Shown one piece after another: positions 7,048-13,821 of a stretch of DNA of 16,198 bases (within the stretch, counting starts at the first letter, position 1; each line of letters opens with the position of its first letter). The notes under the pieces are model-generated. The model made no database searches and was not told where the DNA came from. It worked only from the letters and a program-made list of their open reading frames with translations. This stretch comes from Actinomycetota bacterium. Its GTDB lineage: Bacteria > Actinomycetota > Thermoleophilia > Gaiellales > Gaiellaceae. Position numbers and translations under genes: made by a program. Location of the stretch: NCBI GenBank assembly GCA_019236545.1, contig JAFAIV010000263.1:1-16198 (forward strand), read 5' to 3'.

Positions 7048-8643
7048 CTAGATCTGGGCCGCCGGCGCCGCGCCGGAGGCGTCGAAGCCGGCCTCGATGC
7101 GCGCCAGCTCCTCCTCCGAGCCCTCGGAGACCGGGCCTTTGAACCACTTCCGCGCCGAGACGAGCCACCAGCCGCCGGCGAGGACGAGCACCGCCGCGAC
7201 CGTGAGCGGCGCGTAGTTGACGACGTTCCAGTCGAAGCCGGAGTGCCACGGGATCCCCGTCGGCGTGATCGGCATCATGAACAGGATCACGATCAGGACG
7301 ACCCACGCGAACGCGAGCGGGTTGATCCACTTGTAGTTCGACCCGAGCGACCACGCGCCGGCCTGGAACGAGTCGCCGGCCCGCCAGCGCAGGTAGATCG
7401 GCGTGGCGTACGCGATGTAGAGGCCGATCACCGCGATCGAGGTGCCGACGAGGTAGCCGACCGTGTTGTTCCAGTACGTCGGCAGCATCAGCAGCCACGA
7501 GAGGGCGGCGATCCCGATCACCGCGTTCACCGGCACGCGGTGCGTCTTCGACACCTTGCGGAAGATCGTCCGCCCGCCCGGCACCGCGCCGTCGCGGGAG
7601 AACGCGAACATCATCCGGGAGGCGGCCGTGACCGAGGCGAGCCCGCAGAAGAACTGCGCGACGCACGCGATCAGGAGCAGCGCCTCCGCCCAGCGGGTGC
7701 TGAGGCCGTGCTGCCAGATGTAGGTCACGGCGTAGCCGCCGGCGCCGATCGTCCCCTTCTCGTCCGGGACGGCGAACGTGACGGCGACGAGGAGGATGAA
7801 GCCGAAGATCACCGACATCACGACCGACATGACGACGCCCCACGCGGCCGTACGGGAGGCCCGCCGCGTCTCCTCGCTCATGTGCGCGGACGCGTCGTAG
7901 CCGGTGTACGTGTACTGCGCCATCAGGAGCCCGAGGCCGAAGACAAACCAGAAGGTGAGGCTCGAGAAGTTCGACCCGGCGAAGCCCGAGTTGTTGATCG
8001 TGTGGGCGAAGACGAAGTGCGCCGACTGGTGGTGCGTCGGCACGATCAGGCACGCGAACACGATCACGAGCACGCCGAGCATGTGCCACCACGCGGAGAT
8101 CGAGTTGATCAGCGCGAGCAGCCGGACCCCGTTCAGGTTCAGCAGGAGGTGGGCCGCCATGATCGCCGTGAAGGTCAGGAACACCGTGTGCTTGCCGGTG
8201 TCCACGCTCGGGAACCAGAGGCTCATCAGCGACGTCCAGAAGATCGCCGCGCCGTAGTCGATCGCGGCGGTGACGCCGATCTGGCCGATCAGGTTGAACC
8301 AGCCGGTGAACCAGCCCCACGCGGGCGAGCCGAGCTTCGAGGCCCAGTAGTAGAGCGCCCCCGCCGTGGGCATCGCCGACGCCACCTCGGCCATCCCGAG
8401 CGCGACGAGCGTCACGAAGAAGCCGACGAGCAGCCAGCCCCACGTGATCGCCACCGGGCCGCCGTACTGGAAGCCGATGTAGTACGACGTCAGGCAGCCG
8501 GCGAGGATCGAGATGATCGTGAACGAGATGGCGAAGTTCGAGAACCCGCCCATCTCCCGGTACAGGACCTGCGCGTAGCCCAGCTTGTGGAGCAGTTGCT
8601 CGTCGTCGTCGCGAGCGGCGACTCCGGGTGTGCCCGAGCTCAT
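7048..8643 (-). CDS. APC-superfamily amino acid/amine permease
   Basis: A 531-residue, roughly 12-span inner-membrane transporter, probably a proton- or substrate-coupled importer. The cytoplasmic N-terminus ends in LLHKLGYAQVLYREMGGFSN (17-36), the usual lead into TM1 of the amino acid/GABA/choline permease group. Further hallmarks are EVASAMPTAGALYYW (86-100), YTGYDASAHMSEET (246-259) and ASRMMFAFSRDGAVPG (341-356). The polar C-terminal tail is acidic. The start at 8643 has AAGGAGG four bases upstream; the longer in-frame reading to 8889 would run into the divergent glutamine synthetase gene. It is transcribed away from the gamma-glutamylation operon across an 85-base shared region, so it most likely imports the amine that the operon uses (PuuP role). 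Substrate could be putrescine, ethanolamine, another amine or GABA; sequence alone does not decide. Confidence 0.92.
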   Translation of the reverse strand: MSSGTPGVAARDDDEQLLHKLGYAQVLYREMGGFSNFAISFTIISILAGCLTSYYIGFQYGGPVAITWGWLLVGFFVTLVALGMAEVASAMPTAGALYYWASKLGSPAWGWFTGWFNLIGQIGVTAAIDYGAAIFWTSLMSLWFPSVDTGKHTVFLTFTAIMAAHLLLNLNGVRLLALINSISAWWHMLGVLVIVFACLIVPTHHQSAHFVFAHTINNSGFAGSNFSSLTFWFVFGLGLLMAQYTYTGYDASAHMSEETRRASRTAAWGVVMSVVMSVIFGFILLVAVTFAVPDEKGTIGAGGYAVTYIWQHGLSTRWAEALLLIACVAQFFCGLASVTAASRMMFAFSRDGAVPGGRTIFRKVSKTHRVPVNAVIGIAALSWLLMLPTYWNNTVGYLVGTSIAVIGLYIAYATPIYLRWRAGDSFQAGAWSLGSNYKWINPLAFAWVVLIVILFMMPITPTGIPWHSGFDWNVVNYAPLTVAAVLVLAGGWWLVSARKWFKGPVSEGSEEELARIEAGFDASGAAPAAQI

Positions 8644-8647
8644 TGGC

Positions 8648-8654
8648 CCTCCTT
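8648..8654 (-). promoter_or_regulatory. Ribosome binding site of the permease gene
   Basis: AAGGAGG on the minus strand, 4 bases before the ATG at 8643. It fixes the permease start and removes an 82-residue spurious N-terminal extension. Confidence 0.8.
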
Positions 8655-8675
8655 GTCGACCAGGGTCGTACCGCG

Positions 8676-8704
8676 AAGCTAACGGCATGGTCCGGACGTT
8701 GCAA
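8676..8704 (-). promoter_or_regulatory. Sigma-70-type promoter candidate for the permease
   Basis: On the minus strand TTGCAA (8704-8699) is separated by exactly 17 bases from TAGCTT (8681-8676), about 33 bases ahead of the permease ATG. The spacer contains the 8-base palindrome GTCCGGAC (8690-8697), a plausible operator half or repressor site. TTGCAA is itself palindromic and so is readable from both strands. Hexamer matches are moderate, so this is a candidate only. Confidence 0.45.
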
Positions 8705-8715
8705 TCGGCTCGGTG

Positions 8716-8721
8716 TAGTGT
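8716..8721 (+). promoter_or_regulatory. Possible -10 element giving a leaderless glutamine synthetase mRNA
   Basis: TAGTGT fits the actinobacterial TAnnnT pattern and lies 7 bases before the GTG chosen at 8729. Transcription would then begin at or next to the start codon. No convincing -35 hexamer sits 16-18 bases upstream. The idea is supported mainly by the lack of a well-spaced Shine-Dalgarno before that GTG. Confidence 0.3.
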
Positions 8722-8728
8722 CGAAGGC

Positions 8729-10063
8729 GTGTTGACCCTGGACGAGCTGCGGGCCGACGTCGCGAGCGGCGCCGTCGACACGGTGATCGCGGCGTTCACC
8801 GACATGCAGGGGCGCCTGATGGGGAAGCGGCTCGACGCCGAGTTCTTCCTCGGCGAACAGGAGGCCGGCCACTCCGGCGAGGGCTGCAACTACCTGCTCG
8901 CGCTCGAGATGGAGATGGATCCCGTGCCCGGCTACGCGATCGCGAGCTGGGAGCGCGGCTATGGCGATTTCGCGCTCGTCCCGGACATGTCGACGCTGCG
9001 CCGGATCCCGTGGCACGAGGCGACCGCGATGGTGCAGTGCGACGTCCAGTGGCACGACGGCTCGCCGGTGGCGCCGTCGCCGCGGCAGGTTCTGAAGGCG
9101 CAGGTCGAGAAGGCGCGCGGGATGGGCTTCGAGCCGATGTTCGGCTCCGAGCTCGAGTTCTTCCTCTTCCGCGAGAGCTACCTCGAGGCGCACGCCAAGC
9201 ACTACCACGACCTGACGCCGTCGGTGCCGTACATCCTCGACTACCACATCCTCGCCGCGAGCTTCGACGAGCCGTTCCTGCGCGAGGTGCGGACGTCGAT
9301 GAAGGCCGCCGGGATGGTCGTCGAGTCCTCGAAGGGCGAGGCGTGGGCCGGGCAGCACGAGATCAACTTCAAGTTCGCGGACGCGCTGCGCGCCGCGGAC
9401 GACCACGTCGTCTACAAGACCGGAATCAAGGAGATCGCGTTCCAGCGCGGCTGCTCCGTCACGTTCATGGCGAAGCCGCACCACGAGTGGGTCGGCTCCT
9501 CCTGCCACATCCACTCCTCGCTCTGGCGCGACGGCAAGAACGCGTTCGCGGACGAGTCGCCGGAGTTCCGGAGCTACCTCGCCGGGCAGATCGCCTGCCT
9601 CGCCGACCTCGCGGTCTTCGTCGCGCCGGTCGTCAACTCGTACAAGCGCTTCGCCGCCGGCTCGTGGGCGCCGACGACGCTCGCCTGGGGCCATGACAAC
9701 CGCACCTGCGGCTTCCGCGTCGTCGGGCACGGCTCGTCGGTGCGGCCGGAGACGCGGATCCCCGGCGCCGACGCGAACCCGTACCTCGCGTTCGCCGCGC
9801 TGCTGGCCGCGGGCCTCTACGGGATCGAGCAGGGCCTCGAGCTCGGGCCGGCGCTCGAGGGCAACGCGTACGTCTCCGACGCCGAGCGGTTCCCGCACGC
9901 GCTGCGCGAGGCGATCGCGCGCCTGGAGCGGAGCGAGCTCGCGCGCCGGCTCCTCGGCGACGAGGTCGTCGACCACTACCTCAACTACGCGCGCACCGAG
10001 CAGGAGCTGTTCGACAAGGTCGTGACCGGCTACGAGCGGGAGCGGATGTTCGAGCGTGGGTAG
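8729..10063 (+). CDS. Glutamine synthetase family gamma-glutamyl-amine ligase (PuuA/GlnA3/GlnA4 type)
   Basis: A 444-residue cytoplasmic ATP-dependent ligase that joins the gamma-carboxyl of glutamate to an amine. Family motifs in order: GSELEFF (139-145, metal-binding Glu), GQHEINF (208-214), MAKP (247-250), SSCHIHSSLW (257-266), NSYKR (303-307) and RPETRIPGADANPY (339-352). The Asp50-type ammonium site and 'W-Y-K-E' flap of true nitrogen-assimilating enzymes are not evident, and the length matches amine-specific members. Context agrees: a PuuD hydrolase, aldehyde dehydrogenase and SDR follow with overlaps, and a permease diverges. Characterised relatives include E. coli PuuA (gamma-glutamylputrescine) and Streptomyces GlnA3 (polyamines) and GlnA4 (ethanolamine). 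I chose GTG 8729; TTG 8732 (GAAGG four bases upstream) or ATG 8687 are alternatives. The specific amine is inferred only. Confidence 0.9.
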   Translation: MLTLDELRADVASGAVDTVIAAFTDMQGRLMGKRLDAEFFLGEQEAGHSGEGCNYLLALEMEMDPVPGYAIASWERGYGDFALVPDMSTLRRIPWHEATAMVQCDVQWHDGSPVAPSPRQVLKAQVEKARGMGFEPMFGSELEFFLFRESYLEAHAKHYHDLTPSVPYILDYHILAASFDEPFLREVRTSMKAAGMVVESSKGEAWAGQHEINFKFADALRAADDHVVYKTGIKEIAFQRGCSVTFMAKPHHEWVGSSCHIHSSLWRDGKNAFADESPEFRSYLAGQIACLADLAVFVAPVVNSYKRFAAGSWAPTTLAWGHDNRTCGFRVVGHGSSVRPETRIPGADANPYLAFAALLAAGLYGIEQGLELGPALEGNAYVSDAERFPHALREAIARLERSELARRLLGDEVVDHYLNYARTEQELFDKVVTGYERERMFERG

Positions 10064-10745
10064 GCCGGTCATCGGCATCACGACCTACGTCGAGCCCGCG
10101 TCCTGGGGCGCGTGGCACCTGGAAGCCGCGCTCGTCCCGTACGACTACGTGCGCGCAGTGGAGCGCGCGGGCGGCCGTGCGCTCCTCGTCCCGCCGGACC
10201 CCGACGGGGTGGAGGAGGTCCTCGACCGGCTCGACGGGCTCGTCTTCTCAGGCGGGAACGACATGGAGCCGGACACGTACGGCGCCGACGCGCACCCCGC
10301 GACGAACGGCACGAACCCCTCGCGCGACCGCGGCGAGCTCGCGCTGCTGACGGCGGCGCTCGAGCGCGACCTGCCGGTGCTCGCGATCTGCCGCGGCTTC
10401 GAGGTGCTCAACGTCGCGCGCGGCGGCGACCTCGTCCAGCACCTGCCCGACGTCGTCGGCCACGAGGAGCACCGCGCCGTGGTCGGGGAGTTCTCGGAGC
10501 ACGACGTCCGCGTCGACCCGTCGTCGCGGCTCGGCGCGGTCGCCGGCCCGGTGAAGTCGCACCACCACCAGGCGCTCGGCCGGGTCGGCGCGGGCCTGCG
10601 CGAGGTCGCGTGGGCCGAGGACGGGACGGTCGAGGCGGTCGAGGACCCCCAGAAGCCGTTCGTCGTCGGCGTCCTCTGGCATCCCGAGGCCGGTGAGGAC
10701 CAGCGCCTCTTCGAGCAGCTCGTCGAGGCGGCGCGGAACCGGTGA
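10056..10745 (+). CDS. puuD: Gamma-glutamyl-gamma-aminobutyrate hydrolase family protein (class I amidotransferase fold)
   Basis: A 229-residue peptidase C26/PuuD-type hydrolase, expected to split a gamma-glutamyl amide into glutamate and an amino acid. It begins MGRPVIGITTY, the standard start of the family, so the GTG at 10056 is firm; it overlaps the ligase gene by 8 bases. SGGNDMEPDTYG (65-76) is the substrate-side loop. AICRGFEVLNV (110-120) carries the nucleophile Cys112. GVLWHPE (205-211) supplies His209 and Glu211 to complete the triad. The usual CRGxQ after the nucleophile is CRGFE here, Glu replacing Gln at 116. The gene symbol follows family similarity; the natural substrate may be gamma-glutamyl-GABA or another conjugate such as gamma-glutamylglycine. 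Four-base overlap with the following dehydrogenase gene. Confidence 0.9.
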   Translation: MGRPVIGITTYVEPASWGAWHLEAALVPYDYVRAVERAGGRALLVPPDPDGVEEVLDRLDGLVFSGGNDMEPDTYGADAHPATNGTNPSRDRGELALLTAALERDLPVLAICRGFEVLNVARGGDLVQHLPDVVGHEEHRAVVGEFSEHDVRVDPSSRLGAVAGPVKSHHHQALGRVGAGLREVAWAEDGTVEAVEDPQKPFVVGVLWHPEAGEDQRLFEQLVEAARNR

Positions 10746-12091
10746 CGACCGTCCTCAACCCGGCGACCGAGGAGGTCATCGCCGAGCTCGAGTCGGCCGG
10801 CGTCGAGGAGACGGACGCCGCCGTCGCGCGCGCGAGGGCCGCCTTCCCCGCCTGGCGCGCCGTCGCGCCGGCCGACCGAGCTCGCCTGCTGCGGCGGCTG
10901 GCGACGCTCGTCGAGGAGCACCACGAGGAGCTCTCGCAGATCGAGTCCGCCAACGTCGGCAAGCCGATCTCCGGCGCGCGCGGCGAGGTCGGGATGGTCG
11001 CACAGGTCTTCCACTTCTACGCGGGCGCGGTCGACAAGCACCACGGCGAGACGATCCCTGTCGCGGGCGGAATCGACATGACGTTCCGCGAGCCGCTCGG
11101 CGTCGTCGGGCTGATCGTCCCCTGGAACTTCCCGCTCAACATCTCGTCCTGGAAGCTCGGGCCGGCGCTCGCGTGCGGCAACACCGTCGTCCTCAAGCCA
11201 GCCGAGCTGACGCCGCTCTCCGCGCTGCGGCTCGCCGAGCTCGCGCTCGAGGCGGGGATCCCCGAGGGCGTCGTCAACGTCGTCGTCGGCAAGGGCTCGG
11301 TCGCCGGCCAGCGGCTGATCGAGCACCCGGACGTGGCGAAGATCGGCTTCACCGGCTCGACCGAGGTCGGCCAGCAGGTGATGCGCGGCGCCGCCGGGAC
11401 GATCAAGCGCGTCACGCTGGAGCTCGGAGGGAAGTCGGCGAACGTCGTCTTTGCGGACGCCGACCTCGAGCGCGCGGCCGCGGCCGCGCCGTACGCCGTC
11501 TTCGACAACGCGGGCCAGGACTGCTGCGCCCGCTCGCGGATCCTCGTCGAGGCGAGCGTCTACGACCGCTTCGCCGAGCTGCTCGTCGAGGCCACGCGCA
11601 AGCTTCGCGTCGGCGACCCGCGCGACGAGGCGACCGAGATGGGGCCGCTCGTCTCGGCGGCCCACCGCGAGACGGTCGCGTCGTTCGTCGATGGCGAGCC
11701 GCTCTTCCGGGGCGACGCGCCGGACGGGCCGGGGTTCTGGTATCCGGCGACGCTCGTCGAGGCGCGCCCGGACGACCGGATCGCCCGCGAGGAGGTCTTC
11801 GGCCCGGTCGCCGCGCTCATCCCGTTCCGAGACGAGGAGGAGGCCGTCCGGATCGCCAACGACTCCGACTACGGCCTCTCGGGCTCGATCTGGACGGAGA
11901 ACGGCGGCCGCGCGCTGCGCGTCGCCCGCGCGATCGAGACCGGCGTCCTCTCGATCAACTCGAACTCGTCCGTGCGCGTCTCGACGCCGTTCGGCGGCTT
12001 CAAGCAGAGCGGCTTCGGCCGTGAGCTCGGCATGCACGCGCTCGAGGGCTACAGCGAGATCAAGAACGTCTACTACTCGACGGAGGGCTGA
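10742..12091 (+). CDS. NAD(P)-dependent aldehyde dehydrogenase, compact form
   Basis: A 449-residue aldehyde dehydrogenase superfamily enzyme, probably oxidising the gamma-glutamylated aldehyde in this operon (PuuC-like role). Seen: PWNF (127-130, Asn129), VVLKPAELTP (149-158), FTGSTEVG (203-210), LELGGKSA (226-233) with the general base Glu227, NAGQDCCARSR (256-266) with the catalytic Cys261, EEVFGPV (350-356) and PFGGFKQSGFGRELG (416-430). Glu155, in the position that binds the adenosine ribose, suggests NAD preference. It starts directly at VLNPATEEV, lacking the usual 20-25 residue leader, and the segment around 310-330 is shorter than usual, which explains the small size. The GTG overlaps the previous stop (GTGA) and its own stop overlaps the next ATG (TGATG). 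Confidence 0.93.
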   Translation: MTTVLNPATEEVIAELESAGVEETDAAVARARAAFPAWRAVAPADRARLLRRLATLVEEHHEELSQIESANVGKPISGARGEVGMVAQVFHFYAGAVDKHHGETIPVAGGIDMTFREPLGVVGLIVPWNFPLNISSWKLGPALACGNTVVLKPAELTPLSALRLAELALEAGIPEGVVNVVVGKGSVAGQRLIEHPDVAKIGFTGSTEVGQQVMRGAAGTIKRVTLELGGKSANVVFADADLERAAAAAPYAVFDNAGQDCCARSRILVEASVYDRFAELLVEATRKLRVGDPRDEATEMGPLVSAAHRETVASFVDGEPLFRGDAPDGPGFWYPATLVEARPDDRIAREEVFGPVAALIPFRDEEEAVRIANDSDYGLSGSIWTENGGRALRVARAIETGVLSINSNSSVRVSTPFGGFKQSGFGRELGMHALEGYSEIKNVYYSTEG

Positions 12092-12855
12092 TGGGGAGGC
12101 TCCAGGACAAGGTCTGCGTGATCACGGGCGCCGGCGGCGGCATGGGCGAGGAGGCGGCCCGGGTCTTCTCCGCCGAAGGCGCCAAGGTCGTCGTCGCCGA
12201 CGTCGACGCCGCGGCCGCCGAGCGCGTCGCGGGCGAGGTCGGCGGGCTCGGCGTGCAGGTGGACGTCGCCGAGGAGTCGTCGGTGGAGGCGATGTACGCC
12301 GCCGCCGCGGAGCTCTACGGCGGCATCGACGTCCTCTACAACAACGCCGGCATCTCGCCGGCGGACGACGACTCCGTCCTGACGACGAGCCTCGAGGCTT
12401 GGGAGCGGGTGCAGGCGGTCAACACGCGCGGCGTCTTCCTCTGCTGCAAGCACGGCATCCCGTACCTGCTCCAGCGGGGCGGCGGTTCGGTGATCAACGT
12501 CGCGTCGTTCGTCGCGCTCGTCGGCGCCGCGACCTCGCAGATCTCGTACACGGCCTCCAAGGGCGCGGTGCTCTCGCTGAGCAAGGAGCTCGGCGTCCAG
12601 TTCGCGCGCCAGGGCGTTCGGGTCAACGCGCTCTGCCCAGGCCCGGTCGAGACCCCGCTGCTGCTGCGGATCTGGAGCGAGACGCCCGGAGCGGCGGAGC
12701 GCCGCCTCGTCCACGTCCCGATGGGCCGGATGGCGAAGCCACGCGAGATCGTCAACGCGGCCCTCTTCCTCGCGAGCGACGAGGCGAGCTACGTGAACGC
12801 GGCGACGTTCGTCGTCGACGGCGGGCTGACCGCCGCGTACGTGACTCCCGAGTAG
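12091..12855 (+). CDS. Short-chain dehydrogenase/reductase (SDR), probable NAD-dependent alcohol dehydrogenase of the operon
   Basis: A classical 254-residue SDR. TGAGGGMG (12-19) is the dinucleotide-binding loop, and Asp37 at the end of the second strand favours NAD over NADP. NNAG (84-87) is present. The catalytic pair is YTASK (Tyr153, Lys157), with Ser139 in NVASF. The Ser-Tyr spacing is one residue longer than the textbook form. The C-terminal NAATFVVDGGLTAAY (236-250) is the usual family ending. Such proteins are often labelled 3-oxoacyl-ACP reductase or glucose dehydrogenase, but the context (last gene of a one-base-coupled gamma-glutamylation operon) argues for oxidation of a hydroxyl on the glutamylated amine to the aldehyde used by the neighbouring dehydrogenase. 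That role is inference; the SDR assignment is not. Confidence 0.92.
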   Translation: MGRLQDKVCVITGAGGGMGEEAARVFSAEGAKVVVADVDAAAAERVAGEVGGLGVQVDVAEESSVEAMYAAAAELYGGIDVLYNNAGISPADDDSVLTTSLEAWERVQAVNTRGVFLCCKHGIPYLLQRGGGSVINVASFVALVGAATSQISYTASKGAVLSLSKELGVQFARQGVRVNALCPGPVETPLLLRIWSETPGAAERRLVHVPMGRMAKPREIVNAALFLASDEASYVNAATFVVDGGLTAAYVTPE

Positions 12856-12904
12856 CCGGGACAACGAGGGCCTGGCGCACCTTCCGGATCTGCCGCGGCG
12901 CGCG

Positions 12905-13765
12905 TCAGCCCCGGTCGCTCGCGTACGCGTACAGCCGCCGCGGCCCGTCGATCCCCTTCAGCTCGCGGACGCCACGATCCGCGAAGGAGAGGAGCGCGCC
13001 GGCGGCGAGCACCTTCGTCGGCTCCGAGACGAGGATCTCGCCCGGCCCGGCCTCTCCCGCCACCCGCGCGGTCTCGTGGACGGCGATCCCGCGGACGCCC
13101 TTCGCGGTCAGCTCGACCTCGCCCACGTGGATGCCGATCCGGGTCGGCATCTCCAGCCGCTCGGCGGCGTCGCGGATCGCGACCGCGCACTCCAGCGCCC
13201 GCGCGGCGCCGTCGAACAGCGCGAAGATCCCGTCTCCGGCCGCGTCGACTTCGCGGCCCTTGAAGCGGTCGAGCTGCGAGCGGATCGCTTCGAGATAGAC
13301 GGAGATCCGCCGCGTCCACTCGGCGTCGCCGACCCGCGAGGCCTCGCCGGTGGAGCCGACGAGGTCGGTCATCAGCAGCCCCGCGAGCACGCGCTCGTGG
13401 GCGCGGTTCCTGAACCCCGTCCACGACTCGAGCCCCGACCAGTCGATCGAGACCAGATCCTCGTCGCCGATCACCCAGGCGTCGTGCCCCGGCGGCACGT
13501 CGTAGACCTCGTGCGGGCCGACCTCGAAGCGGGTGCCGTCGCGGAGCTCGACACCGAGCAGCCCAGAGAGCACGACGCCGACGTGTCGGGCCTGGCACCA
13601 GTCCGTGCCTACGAGCGGCTGGATGTCCTTCGACCACCGCCAGCCGGGCGGATGCGTGAGGTAGCCGACCGTGAAGTCGCCGATCTCGACGAGCTGCTGT
13701 AGGACGCCGCCCTCGGTCAGGCGCGTGTCCGGCTCGTCGAGGCTCTTCCGGTACGGGCCGGCCAC
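12905..13765 (-). CDS. Cupin domain fused to class III adenylate/guanylate cyclase domain
   Basis: A 286-residue soluble two-domain protein. Residues about 20-112 form a cupin: GWRWSKDIQPLVGTDWCQAR (41-60), VVLSGLLGVELRDG (64-77) and VPPGHDAWVIGDE (90-102), with His61 and His94 the only clear metal-ligand candidates. Residues about 124-284 form a class III nucleotidyl cyclase: MTDLVGSTG (132-140) and AGDGIFALFDG (176-186) give the two metal aspartates, Asp134 and Asp178. PGEILVSEPT (241-250) and LKGIDGPRRLYAY (269-281) are typical of the actinobacterial type. The substrate-selecting Lys is Asp174 and the transition-state Asn is His230, while Arg234 is kept. It may make cAMP or cGMP in response to a cupin ligand, or act as a sensor without cyclase activity. 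It sits alone, convergent with the operon. Confidence 0.87.
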   Translation of the reverse strand: MAGPYRKSLDEPDTRLTEGGVLQQLVEIGDFTVGYLTHPPGWRWSKDIQPLVGTDWCQARHVGVVLSGLLGVELRDGTRFEVGPHEVYDVPPGHDAWVIGDEDLVSIDWSGLESWTGFRNRAHERVLAGLLMTDLVGSTGEASRVGDAEWTRRISVYLEAIRSQLDRFKGREVDAAGDGIFALFDGAARALECAVAIRDAAERLEMPTRIGIHVGEVELTAKGVRGIAVHETARVAGEAGPGEILVSEPTKVLAAGALLSFADRGVRELKGIDGPRRLYAYASDRG

Positions 13766-13791
13766 GGGAGGATCCTCGCCCTCCGGCCCGG

Positions 13792-13821
13792 CCCGCGCAA
13801 CGCCTCTAGCGGTTGCGCGGG
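13792..13821 (-). terminator. Perfect 10-bp hairpin enclosing the stop codon of the small gene
   Basis: CCCGCGCAAC (13792-13801) pairs perfectly with 13812-13821 around a 10-base loop. The loop contains the TAG stop (13806-13808) of the 46-residue gene, and the upstream arm encodes its last residues. It is the only strong hairpin between this gene and the cyclase start at 13765, and lacks a U-tract. It may terminate transcription or stabilise the 3' end. Confidence 0.55.

Noticed and set aside
8644..8889. 82-residue N-terminal extension of the permease
   Set aside because: It would overlap the divergent glutamine synthetase-like coding region, and the ATG at 8643 has a good AAGGAGG.
6944..10081. 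Minus-strand open frame of 1045 codons across the permease and glutamine synthetase-like genes
   Set aside because: It spans two oppositely oriented genes with strong motifs and reads as Arg/Ala/Gly-rich shadow sequence.
12856..12904. Terminator between the convergent SDR and cyclase genes
   Set aside because: No hairpin of useful length found in these 49 bases by eye.
13754..13790. GC-rich inverted repeat CGGGCCGG/CCGGCCCG around the cyclase start
   Set aside because: The arms are themselves near-palindromic, the 21-base loop is long, and they overlap coding sequence; most likely a base-composition effect.
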